Shown piece after piece: positions 20,856-32,796 of a stretch of 64,000 nt of DNA. The notes under the pieces are model-generated. The model did not search any database, was not told the DNA's origin, and was given only the letters and a program-made list of their open reading frames with translations. The stretch is from NCBI GenBank assembly GCA_963682025.1, contig CAVMKG010000168.1, positions 1-64,000 on the forward strand, given 5' to 3'. The first letter of the stretch is position 1, and each line of letters starts with the position of its first letter. The translations under genes and the position numbers were made by a program. This stretch comes from Cordilura impudica (lineage: Eukaryota; Arthropoda; Insecta; Diptera; Scathophagidae).

Positions 20856-21645
20856 ATTTTAGCGATTTTTGATTTTGGCGATTTTTGATTTTAGCGATTT
20901 TTGGTTTTGCCCATTTTTGGTTTTGAAGATTTTTGGTTTTGTTGATTTTTATTTTACGCGATTTTTGGTGTTTTTAATTTTTGCCGATTTATAATTTTGG
21001 CGATTTTTAAATTGGCGATTCCGCCTATAATTTCAACGACTACCCACATTGATAATTAATGTAATTGTCAAAAGCTTCAATACACTCGTTTGGTAGTACT
21101 CCATATATCTGTGTTTAGGAGGTGCCACGCCCATTAATCCCATCCGTCCAAATTTTTAACGGACTACTAAATATCTAAAAGACTCATGCTTTCCCTTTTA
21201 TAATACACCAATTATATGATATTATATATTTATTTTGTATGGCCGGTGCCACGCCCACTGCTCCGATCACGCCAATTTTTTGTTTGACTAGACAAATAAA
21301 TAACCTATGGACTCACGCAAAGTCGCAAGGGTCTCACTTTTACAGTACTCCAGATATATGACATTTTATATTTACCCATTTTACATTTTACTTTATACTC
21401 ACATCAATAGTAGATGATCTCAGACAAATTTGCAAAGCTGTTCCTGTCACAGTACTCAATATATATGACATTAAACGTTCACTTTTTATGGGAGATGCTA
21501 CGCGCACTAAAAAACTTTATAGCCTATATCCCTCCTTCATGACCATTCAAAATATTGGATTTAAATTACGATCAGATGAGAAGTTACAGAGATTACCTCC
21601 TACAAACCAACAAACACACATTATCTCTTTATTATATTAATATGA
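20856..21645 (-). mobile_element. Helitron-2 family copy with 'gcgatttttg' minisatellite
   Basis: The right end on the minus strand reads A|TCATATTAATATAATAAAG (TC at 21645-21644), almost the same as the 5' end at 10439. The body has about 130-bp repeated blocks with 'ggtgccacgcccat' and 'atatatgacat' (21100-21540). Toward the 3' end is an irregular array of 'gcgatttttgattttg'-like units (about 20862-21020), shared in opposite orientation with 54600-54750. The 3' CTAG end was not found, so the left border is approximate. Confidence 0.65.
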
Positions 21646-24180
21646 TTGGAATAATTTCTAAGCCATATTTTGGAGCTGCTAATTCTTACCCGGTTTATAG
21701 TCTCTATATTAAATTTTATCTAAGTAATAATGTTGTACTACAACTTGCTATTAATGTTTTTAAATTTTTTCTAAAATAGATTTCAAATTAAACGTCCTTT
21801 TAGATTCATTCGCCTGTAACTTTTACAAGTGTGTATTATATGTCTGCACTAACACTGTTGTTAAGCAAACAAATAAAAATTTTTAGTATTTCTTTCAAGA
21901 GTCTAAACATAGCTACCGATTTTGTTTTGTGAATACAAATTATTGTAGGCAGTACCTGTATCTTTCATTTTCTGTTTTTTATTATTTTTTGTTTCATTTG
22001 TGGCTGGCAATACAAGTAGATGGTCCTTGAACAAAGTAAATATATCATGCAGTAACTTGTAGAAAGTATTTTTTTTAGAAAAAATCTATACATGTGATAC
22101 AACAGGATCAAAAGTCTATGAATGCGTAAAGTTCTATAAAAAGCAATGTAGGTGTGCCTAGCAACATATGTAAGATTTTTTTATGGTGAGTGGTATGACA
22201 CAAAAAGTTACAAAGTTCTCGAAAAAAAAAACAATAAGAAACACAGTTTTTGTTCTAATTTGCATAACGATTCAAAATAGGTTATTAAATATTTGTGATC
22301 AATAGTGACTTCCAGATACCCTACAAAAATTTTGTTTTACCTGTCCTGAACAAGAAGCGCTTAACCATTCATAAACCTTTTCGTAAGTGGCATATAAAAT
22401 ATAAAATAAAACATTTTTAAAATTAACAGTTAAAATATAATTTTCCTTTGTAGTAAAAAATTTGTTACAACACCAATGGCCAGTCCGTAACTTTAACGAA
22501 TAGATGCCTAACAATATCTAACAATATTACAAAATAAAAGATACTTTTTATAGTTATTATCACTATCTATGGAATTGTGGACACAGAAGTTTAGATATTT
22601 TATAACCATTTCTGCCATTTTTTTGTAACAGCTCGTCCATTTACGTTTAAATTTTCCACATTTTGGAATACCGTATAGTCCTATATTAATAAGTTGATTC
22701 AGGGTAGCATTCCCATTTAAATGTTTCAATTAGAAATTTTGAAAAAAGATGATTTACTATGAACTAAAAATACCACAATCTTATATATATTTACGCTGAT
22801 CCCTGACTCACTGACTGACTGACTGATTCTGTAACGCTGTAACAAAGCTATACGCAAACAAAATTTAATCTTTCTCATTTTATACAAACACACACACAAT
22901 TTTCTCTCTTCTTTGTTACCGACTAGTGCTGCTAATAAAATCTTCTGAAAATCTACAATTTTGGAAACTAAATCGCCAAAATTGTCATTTTTAAAACAAG
23001 AAATTGTCAAGAAAATTTTACCGTTTATAAAACTCGAAAAAATATTACAAAAGGAAGGAACAAAATTTATTTATATCATTCATATTACGAATATTATTAC
23101 AGCATTGGTTATTTCTATACATAAAAATGTATTAGTGGTGAAATTTCAACGAAAAAACTTTAACACAGCAATCAACTAAATAATTTTATTGACATGTATC
23201 TATAGCTGAAACATATAATATAGGTTTAAAGTATAGCCTTAATTAAAACTTAAATCTTAAATGGAGATGCTATTGAAGGTGTTTCCGTTTTGAAACGACT
23301 TGACCCAGAATTAAATCTATACATATTTTGTAATTAACATTTACACTGAACTAAAACTATCAATTATCGATTAACAACCCATTAATTATTAACCCTTGAA
23401 ATCCTAATTTATCATTTTAACAAATTGAAAAATCGTCGAAATTAAAATAAGTTGTCAAAATTAGCAGCACTGCCAACGACAATAGCACTACATATGCAGA
23501 TTTCGAGTTACATAGGGAATAAGATGAACGCAAAAAATGCATCAAAAAACTAATATCTATTCAAATTCTTCTTTAAATTCCCTTTGTTGGTCAATGAAAA
23601 AGTTCTGCAAAAAAGAGTAATGAAGGAAATTTTAAACATTTTTATTTTTCCCCTATAACGTCGTCCGATATGCATACATACTTTTTTTATCAAACTAAAC
23701 TTTACCGTTTGTCTGGTTTGTTTCGCTCAGGTTCTCTGATTGCCAGCACTTACCAAAGAGTATGCTTTTTTGATAAATATTTGAGAAAAAAGAGATCCTC
23801 AATGTGGATTTTGTTGTTGTCCAACGTATGATTTCGTTTGAGGCTCTGTATTGAAAAGCAATTGAAAAAAGTAGTGCAATATTAAGTTTCAAATTTAAAC
23901 TATTCTCACTTTGCTTAATTAAATTACTTTGTAATTTCAGAAGAGTGGTGGGAAAATAATTTTTTTTCACTCATATTAATTTTTGTATGATTTGCTTTTA
24001 AAAAAATTTAGACAAACATCAATTACGTAAATAGGTACATATATTTAAGATTTTAATTTGAATAATATATTGAAATTATCATGGAAGAATTAAAGGCGAT
24101 TTGGAATTATAATTTTGTTTTTTAAGTAAAACTAATACGCCCTTATTTTTTTTTTTTTTTGGATTTATAGATAACTGGAA
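21646..24180. other. Long stretch without a recognised gene
   Basis: A+T-rich. Small ORFs such as 22508-22729 (minus, 'LYGIPKCGKFKRKWTSCYKK') and 22961-23179 (plus) have no recognisable domain. A (CTGA)n-like run lies at about 22805-22828. The block 'tatttacgctgatccctgac' near 22786-22807 recurs slightly changed near 25650-25670. Confidence 0.4.
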
Positions 24181-26842
24181 AAAATGTTCGCTTTTTACAG
24201 TTTACATGTATGATAATACTTCTCTTTCCGAATGCACAACATGTCGGGAGTGTTGTATCAGAATTTTTAAGTAAATCACAGCAAAACTTAAGAAGATACA
24301 GTGTTTCCAGCGACCGGCCTCATACGGTATATAGCATAAAAATCATAGTATATAAATTCGAAGTCCGTCAACATCATAACCCAAAATCTACTTGACCGAT
24401 TTTTTTAGACACTATATCTATACATAAATCATCAAGTAACCACGAAGGATTTTTTTAATTCCATTTTCTTTCCCATTTTTTAACAACAAATTCCCGAAAT
24501 TGCATAGCAAAAATCGTTTTTCACTTCAAAATGCTACCAAAATCACCACTATCACAGGAAACATATCACTTTGAAACACGTTCCGATTTTTTTATTTCAC
24601 ATGATCCGGTAACGAGTTATGATGTTCACCGCAAAACAACAATGCCTCCGGAGATTCGCTGTCACGGACTTATTTATAAAAATTTTTAATTGAAATTTTT
24701 TTCAAAGATTCTTCAAATATTATTCTATAACGTGTATATGAAACAAATAATCCAGCATTATTCATATCTTCAAAAAAGAATTATGAAAATACGACTTTTT
24801 TTTAACTTTTAAAACCTTACCCCCCTTAAGAAACTTTTATGAACCTTGCTCTAAAACGTTTCGGCGGGACCGGCCAAATTAGTTCCTGATAGACTAAGTT
24901 CGTTATAACCGTAGTATTTTTTGATTTGTCCGAAAGGTTTAAAAAGTTTTTTTAGTTGAATAAGTTTATTTATTTTGGGGCATTTTAAAAAGTTATAAAA
25001 CATAAATTAAATTACTAAAAAGATACATATTAATTGTTTGTCTTAATAAGACTAAAATTACCGAGTTTCTATCAAAATAAAATATTTTTTTAAAATCATA
25101 TAATATGAAAAACTCCTTATGTATAGAAGCAGAAAGTACAAAGCAAAGGTTGGCTAATGGCAAACTTTTACGAAAATATACATAAAAGGACCTTTCACAA
25201 AACTTCATTTGAAAATCGAAGTTTTTGTTTTGTATTAAAATTAAATGAAAATAAAATTAAATTAAATTAAACTGAAATTAATTTTTTTTAAATATATAAA
25301 ATATACGAAAATTCTGATATGGAAAAAAAAATTTTCTTGGGACCGAAGAAATTCTTCGGTATAAACAAAAATTTATTACAACCACGGTTCACTATAAGCG
25401 AACTCCATTGTATTAAATTTTAATAATTTTGTGAATCTCCAACCTCCTCACTTTACCCGGCCTTCCCATGTCAAGTCAAATTGATCACACATCCAATAGT
25501 CAAAAAATTGTTAAGCAACTGTCCCACTGAAAACTTGAAAGAAAGAATTGAATTGTATGATTGTTTAGTAAAAAAGATAAAAAAGTGTGAGTGCATTACA
25601 CCCTGAGAGCCAAAAATGTAACGTGTGAAAGCCGGGTAATATCTTGAATATATTTACGCTAATCCCTGACTGTATGTGGCTTTGTCACGATCAAAAGTTG
25701 CAAGGCAAGTTAAGATACGTATTCAATCGAACCCACAGCAAGGAAAACTATTAAATGACCAACTATATTTCACTCCAATAATAGTTTTTCAAGAGATTCT
25801 AAATTGAAAAACTTTTTGCCAAATATTTCTTATCTGTTTTGATACTTATGTATATAATTTCTACAGACACAATCTTTTTTCACATATACATATGTAACAA
25901 TATAATTTTCAATTTACCACTATATTAAAAGAAATATAATTTATTATAAATTTTTCGTGTATTTAAATTTAAACTGTTTTATTCAATATTTTTAAACGGG
26001 CGCCTAGGCGCCACACAATCAACTAGTTCAATATAGGGTACAAGTAATACTGTGACAAGGATTCCTTATACATACTCTATTTTTTTTTCGAAAAAACCTG
26101 CTTAACACTTACAGCACGTAGGCAATTTAGTATTCTTGTTAATTCGTGTTACCTTAAGAAAAGGTACAAATAAATTACATATGCTTTAGTGACATTTACA
26201 ATAATAATTACTTCTGCTTAATGTGTAAATTCACTATAAATATAGGTTTAAAAATATGGGCAAAGGAATATTATTTTATTACTTTACGTTTGTTGAAAAT
26301 AATATATTCTTGGACAGTTATCATGTGCAACTAATTGTACTCCTACCTTGGTGTACAAAACAAAATTTTTTTCAAAAATCTCTAAAACTGCTAAAGATTA
26401 TTAACCAGTTCTTTTGACTTTTTCTTTATCACGTATATGAACTAATATTGATTAATTTTAAGTTCGAAGTCCTATATGAATTGCTGTTGTCCGACAACTT
26501 CAATTTGGCATGCTTGATGTAGTTTTATAGTCGATATAGGAAAGTTATGTGAAAATAGTATCTTGTACGCCAAGTGTAAAAAGAATGCAAGAAACCAAAC
26601 AATTATGAGTGTTTTGTAAATGGTAGGCTATGCAATTTTGAATTTTTGAATAACAGCAAATATGATTTTTTTTTTTTTGGAAATACCAGGCTATGTTAAT
26701 TTGTTTTTTTAAGTAACAATTAGCACCAATGACTCTGTGTATTCTTGATTTAGTTGGGTGTTCCTTTCATTGTAGCTGAAAGATTTAACATTGTGTTACG
26801 GTTCTAGAGGTTTTATTTTCTAGTTTTTTTTTTGTGAAAACA
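24181..26842. other. Long stretch without a recognised gene
   Basis: A+T-rich with poly-T runs. A perfect 14-bp palindrome GGCGCCTAGGCGCC lies at 25999-26012, and a near-perfect inverted repeat ACCGAAGAA/TTCTTCGGT lies near 25340-25360. No coding signal stands out. Confidence 0.4.
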
Positions 26843-26992
26843 ATGGCTGCACCTTCATTTCTCAGTGATGAACAGATTTGTAAGCTATTGAATGCAGATA
26901 GTGAGGACGAAGACTTTTTATCTGAAAGCGAGGAAGATGTTGCCAATGCCGATTTTTTTAATATTGTTGTAACCGAATTGCTAATGTGTTGA
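26843..26992 (+). pseudogene. Short acidic ORF, possibly the N-terminus of a piggyBac-like transposase
   Basis: An ATG at 26843 opens 'MAAPSFLSDEQICKLLNADS', followed by 'EDEDFLSESEEDVANADFF', and stops at TGA 26990-26992. The short acidic Ser/Asp/Glu-rich leader after a 'LSDEQI' start is typical of piggyBac-family transposases. No downstream domain or TIR was found. It lies just beyond the 3' end of LINE-C. Confidence 0.3.
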
Positions 26993-27004
26993 CATTGCGG
27001 CAAG

Positions 27005-27457
27005 GTAATGCAAGGTAATTCATAAAATTATTTTGTATATATTTACATTATTTTTATTCAAGGAGAAAATTTGCAAAAAACCTATTGAATTTACTTAAAA
27101 CTACTTATAACTACAGACTAGCTGAATTCCTAAGATAACGTCAGGTCATTAACATGAGTGAATTCTAAATTTGAACATCTAATATTGAAGTTATGGGTAA
27201 GTCTATTTATCCCATCTGTAACTAATTCCAGGCCTGCAATATCGTGAAGAAAAGAACCAAGGTAAGTTATATATTGTTTTTAATAATTTATTTTGAGCCA
27301 CTTGAAGCTTTTTGATATGGCATTTCGCGCTAGATGACCACACAGGGGCTGCATAAAATATGACAGCCTGGAATATAGTCTTAAGGATAAGAATTTTGTT
27401 ACCAATGCTGAGGGTGGATCTTCTGTTTATAAATGAATATAAGATACGGGTTAAGAT
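27005..27457 (-). pseudogene. LINE-C 3' part: end of ORF2 and 3' UTR
   Basis: On the minus strand this reads 'ILKTIFQAVIFYAAPVWSSS' and, after a frameshift, 'LELVTDGINRLTHNFNI' before a stop and an A+T-rich 3' UTR. It is the direct continuation of 31785 onward: removing the copia element and one AAGAT copy gives an unbroken frame, 'YIINKVNILTRILYSFINRR'. The 3' end near 27005 is approximate. Confidence 0.8.
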
Positions 27458-27475
27458 TGTTGGAAATCAACTTTA
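27458..27475 (+). repeat. Remnant of the copia 5' LTR (18 bp)
   Basis: TGTTGGAAATCAACTTTA is identical to the first 18 bases of the 3' LTR at 31608-31625. The two sequences then diverge completely. Confidence 0.8.
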
Positions 27476-27487
27476 GGAAGAATATCT

Positions 27488-28342
27488 TTGCTAAATGGAA
27501 ATAATTTTTCTACATGGATTCCCCAAATGGAGGCGATTTTACATAAAAATCGTTTGTTGCGTATGGTAATTGGTGAAGAAATAATGCCGGATGTACCTGC
27601 AATCGGAAAGGATGCTACAACGGCAGAAAAGAAAATGCATGAGGAGAGTGTATTAAAACAGCGTGATTATGATGACAAAGATCAGGATGCCCGTGCTGAG
27701 ATAATTATTTCCTTGGAATCAAATGTTATACGAATGGTTAAAAATTTTAAAACATCTCACGAAATCTGGACGTATCTTAAGGATACATACGACAGGAAGA
27801 CTACAAGGAAGAAAACAGAATTGTTCCGCAAAATATGAAATTTGAAAATGGTTGAAAACCAAAATATCTCGCAGTATTTGGTAGAATTTGATGTTGCAGT
27901 GTCCGAACTTCGAGAAATGGTGGCTGATATAGATGGAGACTTGTTGACGGTAATATTATTGGATGGTTTGTCAATCGAATATAAAGCTGTAAAGGCAGCA
28001 CTTGACACTGCCAATGAGTTTCCGACTCTGAATATTTTACGTTCGAGACTCCTCGAAATTGGTGAAAATCCCAATCAAGATGAAATTTTTGCTCAAGACA
28101 ACGCTCTAAAGGTGCACAAATATAAAAAAGGTAACAAGAAGATGCGAGATAATCTTAACAATGACATGGATGCTGAAAGTATGAAAATTTTTCCTTTTAA
28201 CTGTTTTAATTGTGGAAAGAGAGGCCACATGGCCAAAAACTGTAAAATTAAATTAAATAAAGCAAATGAAGTATATGTCGATCCGGATAATAAATCATAT
28301 CATACTGGATACGTAGCATCAACTAGAGTAACTAATAGTTAA
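27488..28342 (+). pseudogene. gag: Copia-type gag with CCHC knuckle
   Basis: One frame, interrupted by TGA at 27836-27838. The first half has the copia gag signature 'LNGNNFSTWIPQMEAILHKN' and 'WTYLKDTYDRKTTRKK'. The second half has 'ISQYLVEFDVAVSELREM', 'LLDGLSIEYKAVKAAL' and the knuckle 'CFNCGKRGHMAKNC' (CX2CX4HX4C, about 28206-28247). A stop at 28340-28342 precedes the protease in the same frame. The N-terminus is missing because of the deletion that removed the 5' LTR. Confidence 0.88.
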
Positions 28343-29951
28343 AATACCTCGAATGAAGCTAGTTGTATTTGGATACTTGATAGTGGAGCCTCTTCCCATA
28401 TGACTTATTTAAAGTCACAGTTCTTAGAAATCGATGAAAATTTTAGAGGTACAGTGCGATTGGCTGACGATAAACAGTTAGAAATCATGGGGATTGGTAC
28501 AGCTCAAATAAATATAAGATATAATAGTCATATTAGTACGGTTAATCTTCTTAAGACCCTATATATCCCCAATTTAAAATGCAATCTTTTTTCGATAGGA
28601 AAGGCCACAGATAATGGGTGTAAGATCGAAATATATTCTCAGAGGGCAACAATATATAAAAATGTCCATGTTTTGATACATTCCGATAAGAAAGATGGGA
28701 TTTACTATGTTGAATCTTTTAAAATGTATAATAATGCTACATATGTTTCTGAAAAGGCTCAAAAGGAATTTGAGTTGTGGCACAAGCGATATGGACATTG
28801 AAACCCTAGAGATTTAGAAAGATTAAAGTCAGAGAACATGGTTTCGGGTTTACCAAATTTTAAATGCCAGAACATTCAGTGCATAAGTTGCATTCGCGGT
28901 AAACAGATAAGACAAGTATTTCCTAAAAAACCGAAAAGTCATCTACTGACATATTACAACTGGTACACACGGACTTATGTGGTCCAATGAGAGTAGAATC
29001 AATGGGAAAGAAACTTTATTTTCTGACGTTTATTGATGATTATACCAGAAAAGTTTATGTCTATTTTTTGAGAAGAAAAAGTGGATTTTTAGAAAACTTT
29101 AAGGAATTTAAGAAAGAAGTTGAGTTCGAAACTGGAAGGAACATAAAATCTATACGATCAGATAATGCGGCAGAGTTGACATGTATTGAGTTCGAAAATT
29201 TTTTGAAAGACTGTGGTATAAAACATCAATTAAGTGTAGGACAATGATGATAGAGGCCAGATTACCAGAATATTTGTGGGCCGAGTTAGTTATGTCGGCA
29301 TCCTACATTAGAAACAGATGTCCAACTAAACAAAATATTAATAATACACCTTAGGAGTTACGGTTAGGAAAGAAACCAGTTGTTAAACATTTCCGTCAAA
29401 TAGGAACAAAAGCTTATGTTCTAGACAAAAAACCAGGCAAATCAAAATGGCAACCAAGAAGCTCAGAATTCATACTTGTCGGTTACTCAACACATGCTAA
29501 AGCTTACCGTTTATGGAAAAGGGGTACCAATAAAATTATTAAATGTCGAGATGTAAGCTTCATTGAAGATGATTTTGAAGTTGATATCAAAGATGTCAAA
29601 AATGAGGATGTAAGATTTTATAAAATCAAAAAGGATATCAAAAATTCAATTAACAATGACTCGAAACATATAGAAGATCAAAATGAAGGATTATATAAAT
29701 TTAGTTGGGGTAGTAATGAACGTAACCAAAATTTTACTATGCCGGATGAGTCAAATCAGAACCAGTTACAACCAGAAGAATTTTATAGTCAAAATCAATC
29801 AACTTCCTTAGAATCAGATCAGAACCATTTCAATCAAGTCGAACCTAGTCATAAAAACCAATCAAGACAAGATAATTCAGATGAAGACCAGTTTTTGACA
29901 GACGATGAAAAAGAACAAACTGAAATAAGTAGTTCAACAAATTTGGTTCCT
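28343..29951 (+). pseudogene. Copia-type protease and integrase, with integrase core deleted
   Basis: The protease active site 'WILDSGASSHMTYL' (about 28369-28410) follows directly after gag. Next come the pre-integrase segment 'ELWHKRYGH' with an in-frame TGA (28799-28801), zinc-region cysteines 'CISCIRGKQ', and the integrase core with 'LVHTDLCGPM' and 'IKSIRSDNAAELT' (first and second Asp). The reading then jumps from 'GIKHQLSVGQ' to 'EARLPEYLWAELVMSASYIR'. The short conserved stretch between, which carries the catalytic Glu, is deleted. The C-terminal part continues to about 29951 with Asn/Gln-rich linker sequence. Confidence 0.85.
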
Positions 29952-29954
29952 TAA

Positions 29955-31664
29955 CCATCCATTAAAGAACGTTTAAGGTCGTGGTCGTTGTTTAAAAATA
30001 CAGAAGAAGCTAATTCAATTATGTTCGATTGTAACTCAGAGGATCCTAGAACTTTTAAAGATATGCTCAACTCAAAAGATGTAAAAGAGGGGCAACCTGT
30101 AGCTGAACAAGAATATAAATCCTTAATTGATAATAACACGTGGGAGTTGGTAGACTCACTTGAAGGTAGAACTCCAATAGGCTGTAAGTGGATATTTAAA
30201 ACAAAATATACACCAGATGGAAATGTAGAAAAACGAAAGGCACGTTTAGTAGCGAAAGGCTATAACCAAAAGTATGGTATTGATTACTTCGACACGTTTG
30301 CTCCTGTTGTAAGACAAACTTCGTTACGATTAGTATATGCACTTGCTGTTGAAAATGATTTTAAATTGTGTCAGTTAGATGTTTCTACAGCTTTTCTAAA
30401 TGGTGACTTGAATGAAGAAATTTTTATGGTTCAACCCGATGGTTTTGTTAATGAATCGACTAAAAACAAAGTATGTAAATTAAAGAAATCTCTATATGGG
30501 TTAAAACAACCTGGTCGCCAATGGAATAGGAAAATAGATGCAGTTTTGAGGAAGTTTAATCTAACCCCGTCTAAGTATGATCAATGCGTTTATCGTATGA
30601 AAACAAATTCATATACTATTATAGTAACATTATACGTAGATGATATCATTATAGCTTACAATAACGAGAAAGTCCTAAATGAATTATTTGAACTGTTAGC
30701 AAGGAATTTTGAAATTCGTAATATGAATCTGCAAAAGCATTGTATAGGATTAGAAATAAAACAAACAGTAGGAGCTCTGTCTATAAGTCAACCAGGTTAT
30801 ATTGAAAATTTGATCGAAAAGTATGGTTTGACAAATGCAAAGACATGTAAAATACCGATGCAATCAAAAATTAATTTTGAAAAAGAACCAACAATTTCAG
30901 GAGAAGGAGAAAAACTAGATAAAGCTAAATACCAAGAAATTATTGGTTCTTTATTGCACTTGGCAGTATTTAGTAGACCGGTTATTTGTTGCAGTATTAA
31001 CAAGTTATCCCAATTTTGTCAATACCCCAGAAAACAACATTGGAATGCAGCTTTACTAGTCATTAGATATTTAAAGGAAACAAAAAATTATAAACTTAAA
31101 TATAGAAAAACCTCTAGGCCTTTAGTTGGTTTCGTAGATGCAAATTGGGCTCAGGATACAAATGACCGTAAATCTCAATCTGGATTTTGTTTTGTTTTTG
31201 CAGGTGCAGTCACATCCTGGGAATCACGTAAACAACGAGTTGTTGCTACATCAAGTGCCGAATCGGAATATATAGCACTATCTGAATCTGCAAAAGAGGC
31301 TCTTTATTTAAGATACTTGTTGGAAGAATTTGGATATCGCACTGACGGTCCCACTACTATTATGTGTGATTCACAAAGCGCCCAGCATATGGCAAATTTT
31401 GGTGCCCACCATTCCAGAACCAAATATATCCATTATTGTTATCATTTTATCCGTGACGTAGTTGAAAATGGTGCTGTTGAAATTAAGTATTTGCCAACAG
31501 AACAAATGATTGCCGATGTACTAACCAAACCACTACCTAAAGTAAAGCATCAGTTTTGTATAGAAGGAATGGGCATGATAACAGAAAAAGATAACATTGA
31601 GGAGGCGTGTTGGAAATCAACTTTATCGTTTTCTACTGTATCAAAAAGAAACAATAGTTCATAG
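29955..31664 (+). CDS. Copia-type reverse transcriptase and RNase H
   Basis: A long open frame of 558 codons (29988-31664) in the same frame as the preceding linker, from which one TAA (29952-29954) separates it. Motifs: 'TPIGCKWIFKTKYTPDGNVE', 'LVAKGYNQKYGIDYFDTFAP', 'QLDVSTAFLNGDLNEEIFM', active site 'VTLYVDDIIIAY' (about 30628-30660), then RNase H with 'VGFVDANWAQD', 'SSAESEYIALSESAKEALYL' and 'MCDSQSAQHM'. It ends 'MIADVLTKPLPKVKH', as in copia proteins, with a short extension into the 3' LTR. The RT looks intact although the element around it is dead. Confidence 0.88.
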   Translation, partial: PSIKERLRSWSLFKNTEEANSIMFDCNSEDPRTFKDMLNSKDVKEGQPVAEQEYKSLIDNNTWELVDSLEGRTPIGCKWIFKTKYTPDGNVEKRKARLVAKGYNQKYGIDYFDTFAPVVRQTSLRLVYALAVENDFKLCQLDVSTAFLNGDLNEEIFMVQPDGFVNESTKNKVCKLKKSLYGLKQPGRQWNRKIDAVLRKFNLTPSKYDQCVYRMKTNSYTIIVTLYVDDIIIAYNNEKVLNELFELLARNFEIRNMNLQKHCIGLEIKQTVGALSISQPGYIENLIEKYGLTNAKTCKIPMQSKINFEKEPTISGEGEKLDKAKYQEIIGSLLHLAVFSRPVICCSINKLSQFCQYPRKQHWNAALLVIRYLKETKNYKLKYRKTSRPLVGFVDANWAQDTNDRKSQSGFCFVFAGAVTSWESRKQRVVATSSAESEYIALSESAKEALYLRYLLEEFGYRTDGPTTIMCDSQSAQHMANFGAHHSRTKYIHYCYHFIRDVVENGAVEIKYLPTEQMIADVLTKPLPKVKHQFCIEGMGMITEKDNIEEACWKSTLSFSTVSKRNNSS

Positions 31665-31779
31665 AAAATTAAGTTTTTTATTTTAATGTTCTACAAAATA
31701 TTTACTTCACTTTTATTTTGAACTCTCACAATAAACCACATTATTTTTTCTTTAAACTCTGCGTGTATATATTTCAATA
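31608..31779 (+). repeat. 3' LTR of the copia element
   Basis: 172 bp, beginning TGTTGGAAATC directly after GAGGAGGCG and ending TTTCAATA just before AAGAT. The end is probably a mutated CA. The boundaries are fixed by the target duplication and by the LINE-C frame that resumes at 31785. Confidence 0.8.
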
Positions 31780-31784
31780 AAGAT

Positions 31785-32794
31785 ATTAACCTTATTTATT
31801 ATGTATGTGAAATTAATTTTGGGATCAAGTATTACACCTAGATATTTGATTTTTTGTTCCCATTGTACACAATTGTTATTAAAAACTAAGTTAGCCTGTG
31901 GGATGTAGCAGTCCTTACGTTTCCTCGTAAAGTACAATGCTTTTGTTTTTTTTTCGCAATTAACACATATTTTCCACTTATTAAAATATGATAAAATATC
32001 CATCAGTGATCTTTGTAAATTTGCTAAAACATCTGCAGCCAAAATTCCCGAGCATAATACTGCTGTATCGTCAGCGAAAATTGATAAGGTGCAATAGTCA
32101 AACTGTGGAAAATCGGAGGTATATATATTATATAGGATAGGTGATAAGCATGAACCTTGTGAACAGCCAGAAAACAGAGATTGTGGCTCAGAACAGTGTG
32201 AAACAATATATACTTTAAAAGTACGGGAGGTGAGGAAACTATGCATTATTTTAATTAAATGTGTAGGAATGTTTAAGTTTATCATTTTAAAAACGAGACC
32301 TTCATGCCAAACTGAGTCAAAGGCTGCTTTGACGTCTAAAAGAACCATTGCGGTTGATTTTTGTATGGTAAAGTTGGTTTTGACTAAATTTCTTATTCTT
32401 ATTAGCGGGTGTACTGTGTTGTTTTCCCTTCGAAACCCGTACTGATGCGATGGAGTTATATTATTTTTCTCTACGAAATCTGTTAATTGACCTTTAATGA
32501 CCTTTTCCAAAACTTTAGCACACGACAATAGGCTTATTGGACGATATGAAGAGGGTGACTCTGGTTGCTTACCAGGTTTTTTAATTGGAATTACTTTAGA
32601 TTCCTTGAATTTTTGGGGAAAGTAACAAAACTTTAGACAGGCATTAATTGAAATTGTTAAATATTAAATCGCTTTATTAGGAAGAGCCTTGAGACATATG
32701 TTGTTATTGCCGTCGATATCAGGTGATTTTCTTTTTTTAAGCTTTTTGATTATATTAGCAACATGGGAGGGGTTTAATAACTGCACATCTGTTG
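31785..32794 (-). pseudogene. LINE-C ORF2, reverse transcriptase
   Basis: Minus-strand RT with 'GKQPESPSSYRPISLLS', 'MVLLDVKAAFDSVWHEGL', 'GCSQGSCLSPILYNIYTSDF' and an intact 'LSIFADDTAVLCSG' box, then 'KIKYLGVILDPKINF'. It runs into the copia insertion at its 3' side and into the mariner insertion at its 5' side (TA at 32795-32796). A stop near 32667 and other defects show decay. The clade is jockey-like; no RNase H was seen. Confidence 0.87.
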
Positions 32795-32796
32795 TA

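Larger units (their letters stand above)
27458..31779 (+). mobile_element. Decayed copia-type LTR retrotransposon inserted in LINE-C
   Basis: A copia-order element (gag, protease, integrase, RT-RNase H) flanked by the 5-bp target duplication AAGAT (27453-27457 and 31780-31784). The 3' LTR is 31608-31779, preceded by purine tract GAGGAGGCG. The 5' LTR is reduced to its first 18 bases (27458-27475) joined straight to gag, so the rest of that LTR, the primer site and the gag start were deleted. At least four in-frame stops, a frameshift near 28940 and an integrase deletion show it is inactive. Confidence 0.9.

Noticed and set aside
22742..23179. Short ORFs on both strands as possible genes
   Set aside because: Composition is A+T-driven, no recognisable motif, and neither frame has support from context.
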